NCBI GenBank assembly: GCA_015492305.1
Contig: WGFJ01000014.1
Location: forward strand, 1-35,805
DNA from: Deltaproteobacteria bacterium
Lineage (GTDB): Bacteria > Desulfobacterota > GWC2-55-46 > S146-80
DNA: 35,805 nt
Direction of reading: 5' to 3'
In this document: piece after piece, positions 15,936 to 25,552 of the stretch
Layout: each line of letters opens with the position of its first letter
How positions within the stretch are numbered: position 1 is the stretch's first letter
The notes under the pieces: generated by a model
What the model was told of the DNA's origin: nothing
Seen by the model: only the letters and a program-made list of their open reading frames with translations
Databases searched by the model: none
Made by a program: the position numbers and the translations under genes

Positions 15936-17999
15936 TTGGAGATCCTTTTTGAGATAGGCACGGAAGAGATCCCGGCCCTGTTTGTCAAGAGGGCCCTGAC
16001 CGATATCAAGGAGATAGCCAGGGATGTGCTAACCACAAACAGGGTGGGTTTTGAGGCCATAGAGACTTACGGCACACCGAGGCGCCTTGTGCTCCATGTA
16101 ACAGGTGTGGAAGAGAGACAGAAGGATGAGGTCCGGAGGATAATGGGTCCACCAAGGGCTGTGGCCTTCGATGAAGGGGGAAGACCCACCCCTGCTGCCT
16201 CTGGCTTTGCAAGGAAGCAGGGGGTATCCGTCGATGCCCTGAAGGTGGTTGCAACCGAAAGGGGAGAGTATGTCTGTGTGGAGAAGGAGATAAAGGGAAG
16301 GGATGTAAAGGAACTCCTCCCAGAGGTCCTGCCAGAGGTCATCAAGAGGCTCTCCTTTCCAAAGACCATGAGATGGGGCAACTCGGATATAACCTTTGCC
16401 CGGCCCATCCACTGGATACTTGCCATAGCCGATGGTGAGATACTCCCCTTTGAGTACGGAGGGATAAGGAGCGGTGACCTGACCAGGGGTCACCCCTTCC
16501 TTGCACCCGGTCCTTTTCCCGTCCATAGCTTCGAAGAGTACAGGGAGGTCTTGAGGAAGGCCTCTGTTGTGTTCGACCAGAGGGAAAGGGAGAGGATCAT
16601 AAGGGAGGGGATAGAAAGGGCCGCCTCCGAGGTGGGAGGCAAGGTCTACAGAGACGAAGACCTTGTGGAGGAGGTCACCTATCTGGTTGAAAACCCTGTG
16701 GTCCTGCGGGGTAGCTTTCCGGAAGAGTTCCTGGATCTGCCCAAGGAGGTCCTCATCCACGCCATGCGAAGCCATCAGAGGTACTTCTCCATCATAGATG
16801 AGAGGGGTGAACTCCTGCCCTTCTTCATCACCGTTGCCAACACAGAGGGCAGGGACAGGAGGATCATCATAAAGGGAAACGAGAGGGTCCTCAAGGCAAG
16901 GCTTGAGGATGCCAGGTTCTACTTTGAGGAGGACAGGAAGGTCCCCCTCGAAAAGAGGGTTGAAGAATTGAAGGGTGTGGTATTCCACTCCAGGCTTGGC
17001 ACATCCTATGAAAAGATGCTTCGCTTCAGGGAACTGGCAAGGATGATGGCAAAGGCCCTGTGTCCTGAAAAGGAGGCCATCGTTGACAGGGTGGCCTATC
17101 TCTGCAAGGCCGATCTCGTTACCGAGATGGTGGGTGAATTCCCCGAACTCCAGGGGGTGATGGGAAGGGAATACGCCCTTCTAAACGGGGAGGACAGGGA
17201 GGTGGCCCAGGCCATCTACGAACACTATCTCCCCACCACCTCTGGAGACAGGGTACCAGAAACGGAAGCAGGTGCCATCGTGAGCATAGCGGACAAACTC
17301 GATACGATCCTGGGATGCTTTTCTGTGGGAATCCAGCCCACAGGCGCTGCAGACCCCTATGGTCTGAGGAGGCAGGCCATAGGGGTCATCAACATCATAG
17401 TGGAGAAGGGCTGGAGGCTCCCTCTCAAGGAACTCATAGAGGAAGGGCTCAGGCTCCTCAAGGAGAAACGCACGAGGGATGAGGAAGAGGTGAAAAGGGA
17501 GGTGGAAGAGTTCTTCAAGGCAAGGCTCTACAACCAGCTCATCTCCTCTGGCTATCCCCACGATGTCATCGATGCAGTCCTCTCGTCAGGATGGGACGAC
17601 ATCGTTGATGCCGTGAATCGGGTAAAGGCCCTTTCCTCCTTCAAGGGTACACCTGACTACAAACCCCTTGGTCTCACCATAAAGAGGATACTTAACATCA
17701 CCAGGGGCTTCACCCCCGGGAAGGTAGATCCCTCCCTCTTCGAGGAGGAGATGGAAAGGGAGCTTTACCAGGCATATCTGGACATAAAGGAAAGGGTAAC
17801 ACCCCTGCTTGAGGATGGAAGGTACAGGGAGGTCCTGGAAGAACTCCTCCACTTCAAGGACCCTGTCGACAGGTTCTTCGACCATGTGATGGTGATGGTG
17901 GAGGATGAAGAGGTGAGATCCAACAGGTTGACACTCCTGTCCATGGTGGGTGGCCTCTTCAACAGGATCGGGGACTTCAGCAAGCTGGTCATAGAGTAG
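15936..17999 (+). CDS. glyS: Glycyl-tRNA synthetase beta subunit
   Basis: Large subunit of the two-subunit bacterial glycyl-tRNA synthetase (alpha2beta2), responsible for tRNA recognition; catalysis resides in the alpha subunit GlyQ. The 687-residue protein begins [20 protein letters not shown], the typical beta-subunit start, followed by [31 protein letters not shown], and the HD-like block [20 protein letters not shown]; the C-terminus has the anticodon-binding DALRS-like region. Length is normal, so it is not a fused GlyQS. The start is TTG 15936. No glyQ lies upstream, where hpf is divergent instead, and none elsewhere in the window. ppdK follows 55 bases later. Confidence 0.96.
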   Translation: MEILFEIGTEEIPALFVKRALTDIKEIARDVLTTNRVGFEAIETYGTPRRLVLHVTGVEERQKDEVRRIMGPPRAVAFDEGGRPTPAASGFARKQGVSVDALKVVATERGEYVCVEKEIKGRDVKELLPEVLPEVIKRLSFPKTMRWGNSDITFARPIHWILAIADGEILPFEYGGIRSGDLTRGHPFLAPGPFPVHSFEEYREVLRKASVVFDQRERERIIREGIERAASEVGGKVYRDEDLVEEVTYLVENPVVLRGSFPEEFLDLPKEVLIHAMRSHQRYFSIIDERGELLPFFITVANTEGRDRRIIIKGNERVLKARLEDARFYFEEDRKVPLEKRVEELKGVVFHSRLGTSYEKMLRFRELARMMAKALCPEKEAIVDRVAYLCKADLVTEMVGEFPELQGVMGREYALLNGEDREVAQAIYEHYLPTTSGDRVPETEAGAIVSIADKLDTILGCFSVGIQPTGAADPYGLRRQAIGVINIIVEKGWRLPLKELIEEGLRLLKEKRTRDEEEVKREVEEFFKARLYNQLISSGYPHDVIDAVLSSGWDDIVDAVNRVKALSSFKGTPDYKPLGLTIKRILNITRGFTPGKVDPSLFEEEMERELYQAYLDIKERVTPLLEDGRYREVLEELLHFKDPVDRFFDHVMVMVEDEEVRSNRLTLLSMVGGLFNRIGDFSKLVIE

Positions 18000-18003
18000 A
18001 CTC

Positions 18004-18033
18004 TTAAAGGGTAAACGCCCTTCAGCATATAAC
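18004..18033 (+). promoter_or_regulatory. Weak candidate promoter before ppdK
   Basis: TTAAAG (18004-18009), an 18-base spacer and TATAAC (18028-18033). The -10 matches five of six but the -35 only three; a GGAGG at 18044-18048 follows. ppdK could instead be read through from glyS. Confidence 0.3.
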
Positions 18034-18054
18034 ATCCGAGAGTGGAGGTTATCT

Positions 18055-20733
18055 ATGGCAAACAAAAAGTACGTCTATTTCTTCGGAGGAGGCAAGGCAG
18101 AAGGGAATGCATCCATGAGGGATCTTCTCGGCGGGAAGGGGGCAGGTCTTGCCGAGATGACCAACCTTGGCATACCTGTCCCCCCGGGTTTCACCATCAC
18201 AACCGAGGTGTGCAGGCTCTACTACGAAAGGGGGGGCCAGTACCCTGAGGGGCTCAAAGAACAGGTGGAGGAGGCCCTGAAAAGGGTTGAAAGGATCGTT
18301 GGAAAGGGATTCGGAGACAGACATAACCCCCTCCTTGTCTCTGTAAGGTCAGGGGCGAAGGTCTCCATGCCAGGGATGATGGATACGGTCCTCAACCTGG
18401 GCCTTAACGATGAAACCGTCAAGGGCCTTGCAGAGAGGTCGAAGAACGAAAGGTTTGCCTATGATAGCTACAGGCGATTCGTCCAGATGTACGGGGATGT
18501 GGTGCTGGGTCTAAAGCCCGAAAGGGAGGATGAGGAGGACCCCTTCGAGGCCCTGATAGAGGCCAAGAAGAGACAGAAGGGGGTAAAACTTGATACGGAA
18601 CTCACCGCTGAGGACCTGAAGGAGCTGGTTGTAGAGTTCAAGGGTCTCATAAAGAAGAGACTGGATGTACCCTTCCCTGAAGACCCGATGGAGCAACTCT
18701 GGGGGGCCATAGGGGCGGTCTTCAGATCATGGAACAACCCAAGGGCAATCACATACAGGAGGCTACACAACATCCCCCACACATGGGGAACGGCTGTAAA
18801 CGTCCAGGCCATGGTCTTCGGCAACATGGGAGAGACATCAGGCACCGGTGTTGCCTTCACAAGGGACCCTTCAACAGGGGAAAAGCGTTTTTACGGTGAG
18901 TTCCTCCTCAATGCCCAGGGAGAGGATGTTGTGGCAGGGATAAGGACACCCCAGCCACTGAATAAGGAACAGAAGATGGAGAGCAACCTCCCCTCCCTTG
19001 AGGAGCTCATGCCAGATGTCTATAGGGAGCTTGTTGAGATATACCAGAAGCTTGAACGCCACTACAAGGATATGCAGGATATAGAATTCACCATCGAGAA
19101 CGGAAAACTATGGATACTTCAAACAAGGACAGGGAAGAGGACCATCAAGGCGGCAATAAAGATAGCCATAGACATGGTGAGGGAAGGTCTTATAGATGAA
19201 AAGACCGCCATCCTGAGGGTCGACCCCAACCAGCTCGATCAGCTACTCCACCCAAATATCGATCCCCTTGCAAAGAAGCACGTGATAGCAAAGGGGCTGC
19301 CCGCATCACCTGGTGCGGCCGTCGGTGAGGTTGTCTTTACAGCAAACGATGCGGAGAAGGAGGCCGCCCTCGGGAAGAGTGTGATCCTTGTAAGGGTTGA
19401 GACATCCCCAGAGGATATACACGGCATGCACGCTGCAAAGGGGATACTCACAGCAAGGGGAGGCATGACAAGTCACGCTGCAGTGGTTGCAAGGGGGATG
19501 GGTAAGTGCTGCGTTGTGGGATGTGGTGACATAAAGATAGACTATGAGAGCCAGACCTTCAAGGTGGGTGATGTCACGGTAAAGAGGGGGGATATAATCA
19601 CCCTTGATGGGTCGACAGGGGAGGTCATCCTTGGAGAGGTTCCCACCATAAGCCCTGAACTGTCCGGTGATTTTGCCCTCCTCATGGAGTGGGCCGACAA
19701 GTACAGGAGGCTGCAGGTAAGGGCAAATGCGGACACCCCTGAAGATGCCAGAACGGCCCTCAAGTTCGGGGCCGAAGGGATAGGCCTCTGCAGGACAGAG
19801 CATATGTTCTTCGAGGAGAAGAGGATAAAGGCTGTAAGGGAGATGATCCTGGCCACAAACGAGGAGGAAAGGAAGAGGGGTCTGGAGAAGATAGAACCCA
19901 TGCAGAAGGAGGACTTCAAGGACATCTTCAGGGCCATGGAAGGACACCCTGTAACCATAAGGCTCCTCGATCCACCTTTACATGAATTCTTGCCCCACAA
20001 GGATTCCGAGATAGAGGAGATAGCAAAGGACATGGGGATCCCCTTTGAGACCCTCAAGATCAAGGTCGAGTCCCTCAGGGAATTCAATCCTATGCTCGGT
20101 CACAGGGGATGCAGACTGGGCATAACCTACCCAGAGGTCTATCAGATGCAGGTAAGGGCCATCATGGAGGCAGCCTGTGAAGTCACGAAGGAAGGGATAA
20201 GGGTGCTGCCAGAGATCATGGTCCCCCTTGTGGGAGAGGTGAGGGAGTTGAGCTTCCTCAAGAAGATGATCGTTGATACATCCAAGAAGGTCATGGAGTC
20301 ATACGGGGTTACCGTGGACTACAAGGTGGGGACCATGATAGAACTACCCAGGGCAGCCATCACGGCTGGAAAGATCGCCGCAGAGGCAGAGTTCTTCTCC
20401 TTCGGTACAAACGACCTGACCCAGACGGTCTTCGGGTTGAGCAGGGACGATGCAGGCTTCTTCCTCCCCTACTACATAGAGAAGGGCATCCTTGACAGTG
20501 ATCCCTTCGTTGTCCTCGATCAGGAAGGTGTGGGAGAGGTGATAAGGATAGCCGTTGAAAAGGGCAGAAAGACAAGGCCTGACATCAAGCTTGGCATATG
20601 CGGTGAACACGGAGGGGAACAGAGCTCTGTGGAGTTCTGTCACAGGATAGGCCTTGACTATGTGAGCTGTTCCCCCTACAGGGTTCCCATCGCCAGGCTC
20701 TCAGCAGCCCATGCAGCCATAAAGGAGGGTTGA
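18055..20733 (+). CDS. ppdK: Pyruvate, phosphate dikinase
   Basis: Reversible conversion of pyruvate, ATP and phosphate to phosphoenolpyruvate, AMP and pyrophosphate; in anaerobes and thermophiles it serves gluconeogenesis or pyrophosphate-dependent glycolysis. The 892-residue protein has all three parts: N-terminal ATP-grasp ([30 protein letters not shown]), the swivelling phosphohistidine domain with the catalytic His in [21 protein letters not shown]-type sequence (near residue 460), and the C-terminal PEP/pyruvate barrel ([45 protein letters not shown]). The ATG has GGAGG six bases upstream. It follows glyS and runs into smc. No regulatory kinase/phosphatase (DUF299) gene is visible. Confidence 0.97.
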   Translation: MANKKYVYFFGGGKAEGNASMRDLLGGKGAGLAEMTNLGIPVPPGFTITTEVCRLYYERGGQYPEGLKEQVEEALKRVERIVGKGFGDRHNPLLVSVRSGAKVSMPGMMDTVLNLGLNDETVKGLAERSKNERFAYDSYRRFVQMYGDVVLGLKPEREDEEDPFEALIEAKKRQKGVKLDTELTAEDLKELVVEFKGLIKKRLDVPFPEDPMEQLWGAIGAVFRSWNNPRAITYRRLHNIPHTWGTAVNVQAMVFGNMGETSGTGVAFTRDPSTGEKRFYGEFLLNAQGEDVVAGIRTPQPLNKEQKMESNLPSLEELMPDVYRELVEIYQKLERHYKDMQDIEFTIENGKLWILQTRTGKRTIKAAIKIAIDMVREGLIDEKTAILRVDPNQLDQLLHPNIDPLAKKHVIAKGLPASPGAAVGEVVFTANDAEKEAALGKSVILVRVETSPEDIHGMHAAKGILTARGGMTSHAAVVARGMGKCCVVGCGDIKIDYESQTFKVGDVTVKRGDIITLDGSTGEVILGEVPTISPELSGDFALLMEWADKYRRLQVRANADTPEDARTALKFGAEGIGLCRTEHMFFEEKRIKAVREMILATNEEERKRGLEKIEPMQKEDFKDIFRAMEGHPVTIRLLDPPLHEFLPHKDSEIEEIAKDMGIPFETLKIKVESLREFNPMLGHRGCRLGITYPEVYQMQVRAIMEAACEVTKEGIRVLPEIMVPLVGEVRELSFLKKMIVDTSKKVMESYGVTVDYKVGTMIELPRAAITAGKIAAEAEFFSFGTNDLTQTVFGLSRDDAGFFLPYYIEKGILDSDPFVVLDQEGVGEVIRIAVEKGRKTRPDIKLGICGEHGGEQSSVEFCHRIGLDYVSCSPYRVPIARLSAAHAAIKEG

Positions 20734-20750
20734 GGGACAGCCCTCAAGGG
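20723..20750 (+). promoter_or_regulatory. smc translation start structure: Shine-Dalgarno plus hairpin
   Basis: AGGAGG (20723-20728) is followed by a perfect 7-bp hairpin TTGAGGG-acag-CCCTCAA (20730-20747) and GGG before ATG 20751. Linear spacing from the site to the ATG is 22 bases, too long; folding the hairpin leaves 4, which is workable. The stop codon of ppdK (20731-20733) lies in the 5' arm, so a ribosome finishing ppdK would open it. Confidence 0.5.
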
Positions 20751-23700
20751 ATGAAGATAAAGAGGCTCGAGATAGCAGGATTCAAGTCCTTTGCAGAAAG
20801 GACAGTCTTCCACTTCCCTCCCGGCATCACGGCCATCGTTGGACCCAACGGATGCGGGAAGAGCAATATAGTGGATGCCATAAAATGGGTCCTCGGGGAA
20901 CAGGGGGTGAAACCGCTTCGCAGCAAGTCCATGGGGGATGTGATATTCAACGGAAGCGAAACCCGCAAGCCCCTTGGTATGGCAGAGGTGACCATCACCT
21001 TCTCAAACGAGGATGGAACAGCCCCTCCCCGGTACAGGGAGTTCTCCGAGATATCTGTAAGGAGGAGACTCTACCGTTCAGGGGAATCGGAATACTCCAT
21101 AAACAACACCACCTGCAGGTTGAAGGACATCATCGACCTCTTCATGGACACAGGGATAGGCTCAAGGTCATACTCCATCGTGGAACAGGGCCATATAGAC
21201 TGGCTTATAAATGCAAGGCCTGAGGAGAGGCGTTTCATCTTTGAGGAGGCTGCAGGTATCCACAAGTACAGGGTAAGGAAGGACGAGGCCCTCAAGAAGC
21301 TTGAAGCCACAAAGGCAAACCTCCTTAGGGTCCAGGACATCATCCACGAGGTAAATAGACAGATAGGCTCCATCGAAAGGCAGGCAAGAAAGGCCAGGAG
21401 ATACAGGGAAACAAGGGAAGCCATAAAGGAGATAGAAAGATCCCTCATAGCCCTTGAACTCCAGGGGTTCAGGAGGGAAAGGAACAATCTCTCCTCCAGG
21501 ATAAGGGACCTCAGGAATGCCCTCTCCTCAGCCACCGCCACCATGAACCGCCTTGAGGGCCTTGAAGAGGAAAAGAGGCTCCAGGTCCTTGAGGTGGAAG
21601 GGGCCTTGAAGGCACTCCATGGAAGGATGGGGAAGGTGGAGGGGAAGGTCAAAGACCTTGAAAGATCCATCGATATCATAAGGATCAAGATGGAAAACCT
21701 CCACAGGGAAAGGGACCGCCTCAAGGAAGAGGGAAAAGGGCTTGAGGCAAAAAGGAAGGGGCTCTGGGAGAAGAAGGAAAGGCTCAAGGAGAAAAGGGAG
21801 GGCCTCACAGGGGAGCTCTCAAGGCTCAGGGAAGAAACAGAGGGGATGGAAAGGGAACTTTCAGACCTCAGAGAAAGGATCCATCCCCTGGAAAAGATGA
21901 TAGAGGAACGGAGGAAGGAGGTATTGAAGGGCCTTACCACCCTTACATCCATAAACAACGAGATCTCCTACTGCCTGGAGGAAGAGAAACGGCTCAAGAG
22001 GGAGGCAGCAAGGAGGGGAGAGGAAAGGAGACAGGTGGAGGGGATGATTGCAGAAAAGGAGAGGGAGGGGCAGACCCTGAAGGCAACCATCCAGGAGGTG
22101 GAAGGGGAAAGGAAGGGGCTTGAAGAGAGGCTTGAAGAGGCCCTGGAAAGGCTCAAGGCCCTCCGTTCTGCAAGGGATGCAAAGGAGGAGGAACTCGACA
22201 GGGTAAAGGAAGGGCTTGCATCAACCACAACAAGGGTCAGGACCCTGGAGGAATCGATAGCCTCCGAGGTCCAGATCCCTTCCCGGTTCGTGAAGGAGAA
22301 GACCTATGGCCTCCTTGCCGATGTGGTGACCACAGAAGAGAGGTTCGAGAAGGCCCTCGAGGCCATCCTTGGTGAGAGGTTGAAGGGCCTCCTTGTGGAG
22401 GACCACACCGCAGGGATGAGGATGCTAAAGGAGGTGAAGGGGAAAGGGGGAAGGTACAGCTTTATACCTGTGAAGGCCAGGATGAACGGAGATATGGACG
22501 GGGATGCAGGCTACGGTATCCCCCTGGTAGAGAGGGTGTCTGCCCAGGAGGGCTGCGAGGGCATGGTAAAGGCCCTTTTAAGGAATGTGATCTTCGTACA
22601 GGATCTGGAAGAGGCACTGGGTATCCTTGATTCAGGGGATCTTTCAAAGACGATAGTTACAGAGGACGGGGATATCATAGAGCCCACAGGGGTGGTTACA
22701 GGCGGGAGCCATAATACCCCTGACAGGGGGATGATAAAGAAGAGGAGGGAGTTGAGGGAACTCAGGGCAGAAGAAGTCCTTCTGAAGGAGAGGGAAAGGG
22801 ACCTCAAGGAAGGGGTTGAGAGGATCATCAATGAGGAGAAGGCCCTGACGGAGAGGGTGGAAGAACTAAGGGGCTCCATCCATGCCCTGGAGATCAAGGT
22901 GGTCACCCTGAAGAACAGGGAAAGGGCCTTAAAGGCAGAGACCGATGAACTCAGGAGGAAGGTGGAGATCCTCTCCATGGAGATGGAGGAACTGGAGAGG
23001 GATATCCACACCTCCCTGAAGAAGAGGGAGGACCTCCTCACCGAAAAGGCAAGGACCGAGAAGGATGTGGAAGGCTGGAAGGCCCTTATGGAAAGGGAAG
23101 AGAGGAAGCTAAAGGAGCTTTTGAAAAGGAAGGAAGGCATAGAGGGTCAACTAAACAGCAAGAGGGTGAGGATGGCATCCCTTTCGGAACGGATCAGCGG
23201 CCTCTCCTCCTCTATAGGCTCCCTTGAAAGGACCCTGAAGGAGGTTGAAGAGAGGATCACCCATGGCAGGAAACGGCTCCAGGCCATAGAGGGAGAGGTG
23301 AAAGGCCTTTCCTCGTCCCTCAGGGAGAAGGAGGAGATCCTCACCGAAACCATGGCAGAACACGAGAGGTTGAAAGGGGAGGTCTCATCCCTTGAAGGGC
23401 GGTATTCAAGGATGCTCCAGGAGATCAAGGATCTGGAAGGATCGGTGAGATCCAAGAGGAAAGAGGTAAGGGACCTTGAAGAGAAGGAAAGGGACCTCAC
23501 CTTCGCCCTCAAAGAGGTGGACCTCAAGATAGAGGGCCTCCTTGCAAGGGCAAGGGAGATGTACTCCATCGATGAGGAGGATCTGCTCTCCAAAGAGGTC
23601 AAAGGGGAGAGGGAGGAGATGGAAAGGAGGCTCGAGAGCCTGAGGAAGAGGCTCCAGTCGATGGGGGAGGTGAACCTCGCTGCCATAGAGGAATTGAAGG

Positions 23701-24281
23701 AGCTTGAGGAAAGGAGGGGATTTCTCACCTCCCAGAAGGAAGACCTTGAACGATCCATGGAATCCCTCAACAGGGCCATCCAGAGGATAAACAGGGTTTC
23801 AAGGAAGAGGTTTCTCAAGACCCTTGAAGAGGTGAACAGGGGGTTCCAGGATATCTACAGCCGTTTCTTCGGAGGTGGAAAGGCCGCAGTTGAGATGGTA
23901 AACGAAGACGATCCCCTTGGGACAGGGATAGAGATAGTGGCCCAGCCAAAGGGTAAAAGGCTCCAGAGCATCACCCTGCTTTCCGGTGGCGAGAAGGCCC
24001 TTACCGTCATCTCCCTCATATTCTCCCTTTTCCTGGTGAGGCCAAGCCCATTCTTCCTCCTTGATGAGGCCGATGCCCCCCTTGATGAGACAAATACCGT
24101 TCGCTTTGTGGGTTTGATAAAGGAGCTTGCCTCCAAGTCCCAGTTCATACTCATAACCCACAACAAGAAGACCATGGAGATGGCAGACACCCTCTACGGG
24201 ATTACCATGGCGGAGCCAGGGGTATCGAAGATCCTATCCGTTTCCCTTGTGGAGGAGGACCATCAAGGGAGGGTTGCCTGA
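20751..24281 (+). CDS. smc: Chromosome segregation protein SMC
   Basis: ATPase that, with ScpA and ScpB, compacts and separates bacterial chromosomes by DNA loop extrusion. The 1176-residue protein has the head N-terminus MKIKRLEIAGFKSFAERT with Walker A GPNGCGKSN (31-39), a long coiled coil extremely rich in Glu, Lys and Arg, a hinge near residues 510-680 (KTYGLLADVVTTEERFEKAL, GVVTGGSH), a returning coiled coil, and the C-terminal head with signature LLSGGEKAL (1076-1084) and Walker B FFLLDEADAPLDE (1101-1113). The frame can be read from TTG 20730, but the family starts at the MKIKRLEI methionine, so I use ATG 20751. Its TGA shares one base with the ATG of ftsY. scpA and scpB are not in the window. 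Confidence 0.97.
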   Translation: MKIKRLEIAGFKSFAERTVFHFPPGITAIVGPNGCGKSNIVDAIKWVLGEQGVKPLRSKSMGDVIFNGSETRKPLGMAEVTITFSNEDGTAPPRYREFSEISVRRRLYRSGESEYSINNTTCRLKDIIDLFMDTGIGSRSYSIVEQGHIDWLINARPEERRFIFEEAAGIHKYRVRKDEALKKLEATKANLLRVQDIIHEVNRQIGSIERQARKARRYRETREAIKEIERSLIALELQGFRRERNNLSSRIRDLRNALSSATATMNRLEGLEEEKRLQVLEVEGALKALHGRMGKVEGKVKDLERSIDIIRIKMENLHRERDRLKEEGKGLEAKRKGLWEKKERLKEKREGLTGELSRLREETEGMERELSDLRERIHPLEKMIEERRKEVLKGLTTLTSINNEISYCLEEEKRLKREAARRGEERRQVEGMIAEKEREGQTLKATIQEVEGERKGLEERLEEALERLKALRSARDAKEEELDRVKEGLASTTTRVRTLEESIASEVQIPSRFVKEKTYGLLADVVTTEERFEKALEAILGERLKGLLVEDHTAGMRMLKEVKGKGGRYSFIPVKARMNGDMDGDAGYGIPLVERVSAQEGCEGMVKALLRNVIFVQDLEEALGILDSGDLSKTIVTEDGDIIEPTGVVTGGSHNTPDRGMIKKRRELRELRAEEVLLKERERDLKEGVERIINEEKALTERVEELRGSIHALEIKVVTLKNRERALKAETDELRRKVEILSMEMEELERDIHTSLKKREDLLTEKARTEKDVEGWKALMEREERKLKELLKRKEGIEGQLNSKRVRMASLSERISGLSSSIGSLERTLKEVEERITHGRKRLQAIEGEVKGLSSSLREKEEILTETMAEHERLKGEVSSLEGRYSRMLQEIKDLEGSVRSKRKEVRDLEEKERDLTFALKEVDLKIEGLLARAREMYSIDEEDLLSKEVKGEREEMERRLESLRKRLQSMGEVNLAAIEELKELEERRGFLTSQKEDLERSMESLNRAIQRINRVSRKRFLKTLEEVNRGFQDIYSRFFGGGKAAVEMVNEDDPLGTGIEIVAQPKGKRLQSITLLSGGEKALTVISLIFSLFLVRPSPFFLLDEADAPLDETNTVRFVGLIKELASKSQFILITHNKKTMEMADTLYGITMAEPGVSKILSVSLVEEDHQGRVA

Positions 24282-25180
24282 TGCTTCTAAAGGGGATAGG
24301 TAAGGGACTTGCAAAGACGAGGGAGGCATTAAGGGGTAGGCTCGGGGCCCTATTCTCAAGGGGCAAGGACTCACCAGAAACCATGGAAGGCCTGGAGGAG
24401 ATGCTTATAGAGGCAGATATAGGTGTTGAGACGACCATGGAGATAATGGAAAGGCTTGAGAGGGCCCTCAAAGGGCATGAGAATACCATGGAGGTGGCAA
24501 GGGGGATTATAAGGGATGCCTTCCTTGATGCCCTCAAACCCCTTGAGGCCCCCCTCTCTATAGATTCCAGGCCCTACTGCATCATGGTTGTGGGTGTAAA
24601 CGGGGTGGGAAAGACCACACTCATAGGGAAACTGGCCCACCGATTCAGGAAGGAAGGGCTCAAGGTCGTTATAGGGGCTTCGGATACCTTCAGGGCTGCA
24701 GCCATCGAACAGCTTGAAGAGTGGGGCAAGAGGACAGGCTCTGAGGTTGTCAAGCATGAAGAGGGGAGCGATCCAGGGGCTGTTGCCTTTGACACGGTAA
24801 AGGCTGCCCAGGCAAGGGGAGCAGATATAGCCATCATAGATACAGGGGGCAGGCTCCACACCAAGGTAAACCTCATGGAGGAGTTGAAGAAGGTGAAGAG
24901 GGTGATGGGGAAAGCCCTTTCCGGTGCCCCCCATGAGATCCTCCTTGTGATAGACGCCACCACCGGGCAGAACGCGCTCCAGCAGGCCCTTACCTTCCAC
25001 AGGGAACTGGGTATTACGGGTATGGCCATCACAAAGCTTGATGGTACCGCCAAAGGTGGTATACTTGTAGCCATAGGCAAGGAGGTAGGGATACCCATAA
25101 GGTACATCGGGGTGGGCGAGGGTGTGGATGACCTTATGGACTTCAGGGCCGAGGAGTTTGTAGAGGCCCTTCTGTCATGA
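24281..25180 (+). CDS. ftsY: Signal recognition particle receptor FtsY
   Basis: SRP-GTPase that docks SRP-ribosome complexes at the membrane for co-translational insertion. 299 residues: a short N-terminal helical N domain, then the G domain with G1 GVNGVGKTT (105-113), the SRP-specific DTFRAAAIEQL (135-145), DTGGRLHTK (187-195) and TKLDGTAKGG with GVGEGVDDL near the C-terminus. It lacks the long acidic A domain of E. coli FtsY, as is common; its N-terminus is short and basic. It is coupled to smc upstream (TGATG) and to the PilZ gene downstream (ATGA). smc next to ftsY is a widespread arrangement. Confidence 0.96.
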   Translation: MLLKGIGKGLAKTREALRGRLGALFSRGKDSPETMEGLEEMLIEADIGVETTMEIMERLERALKGHENTMEVARGIIRDAFLDALKPLEAPLSIDSRPYCIMVVGVNGVGKTTLIGKLAHRFRKEGLKVVIGASDTFRAAAIEQLEEWGKRTGSEVVKHEEGSDPGAVAFDTVKAAQARGADIAIIDTGGRLHTKVNLMEELKKVKRVMGKALSGAPHEILLVIDATTGQNALQQALTFHRELGITGMAITKLDGTAKGGILVAIGKEVGIPIRYIGVGEGVDDLMDFRAEEFVEALLS

Positions 25181-25551
25181 AGAAACCACCGGTGGAACCG
25201 AAAAAGAAACCCCCTGACAGGAGAAAGGACCTGAGGAACCACCTCCTGGTCCTAAAGGTGAAGGGTGAGTCAGGGGGGAAGGTCTTCTTTGGATACGCCA
25301 AGAACATAAGCAGAAGCGGTATGTTCATAGCCTCTGTAAACCCGAAAAAGGTGGGTGAGGAGTTCACCATAGAGTTCTCACTGCCAAGGGAAAAGGATGT
25401 GATAAGGTGCAGGTGTGTGGTGGTGTGGACGAGGACCTACCATCCAAAGAGCCCTTACGAACCCGGAATGGGGATAAAGTTCCTGGACCTCGATGAGTCT
25501 GTAAAGGCCTCCATCGATGAGTGGATAAACGAATCCTCCCCCTTCCTCTGA
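25177..25551 (+). CDS. PilZ domain protein, probable c-di-GMP receptor
   Basis: Single-domain PilZ protein of 124 residues. The N-terminal 15 residues are Lys/Pro-rich and probably disordered, followed by the c-di-GMP-binding signature: RxxxR (Arg16-Arg20 in RRKDLR) and [D/N]xSxxG (Asn43, Ser45, Gly48 in NISRSGMFI). Both halves are intact, so binding is expected. The remainder (EFTIEFSLPREKDVIRCRC, GMGIKFLDLDESVKASIDEWI) completes the beta barrel and C-terminal helix. Its ATG overlaps the ftsY stop by four bases, and its stop is one base from the stop of the HD-GYP phosphodiesterase on the other strand, so a receptor faces a c-di-GMP turnover operon. Its target is unknown. Confidence 0.9.
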   Translation: MKKPPVEPKKKPPDRRKDLRNHLLVLKVKGESGGKVFFGYAKNISRSGMFIASVNPKKVGEEFTIEFSLPREKDVIRCRCVVVWTRTYHPKSPYEPGMGIKFLDLDESVKASIDEWINESSPFL

Positions 25552-25552
25552 A

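Noticed and set aside
16029-16988. 319-codon open frame antisense to glyS
   Set aside because: Lies wholly inside a conserved gene, translation has no domain pattern and no ribosome site.
18007-18022. AAGGG-N6-CCCTT hairpin between glyS and ppdK as a terminator
   Set aside because: Five-base stem, no T-run; too weak for an intrinsic terminator.
21071-21958. 295-codon open frame antisense to the smc coiled coil
   Set aside because: Ser/Leu/Phe-rich low-complexity translation, the mirror of Glu/Lys/Arg codons in smc; no start signal, no recognisable family.
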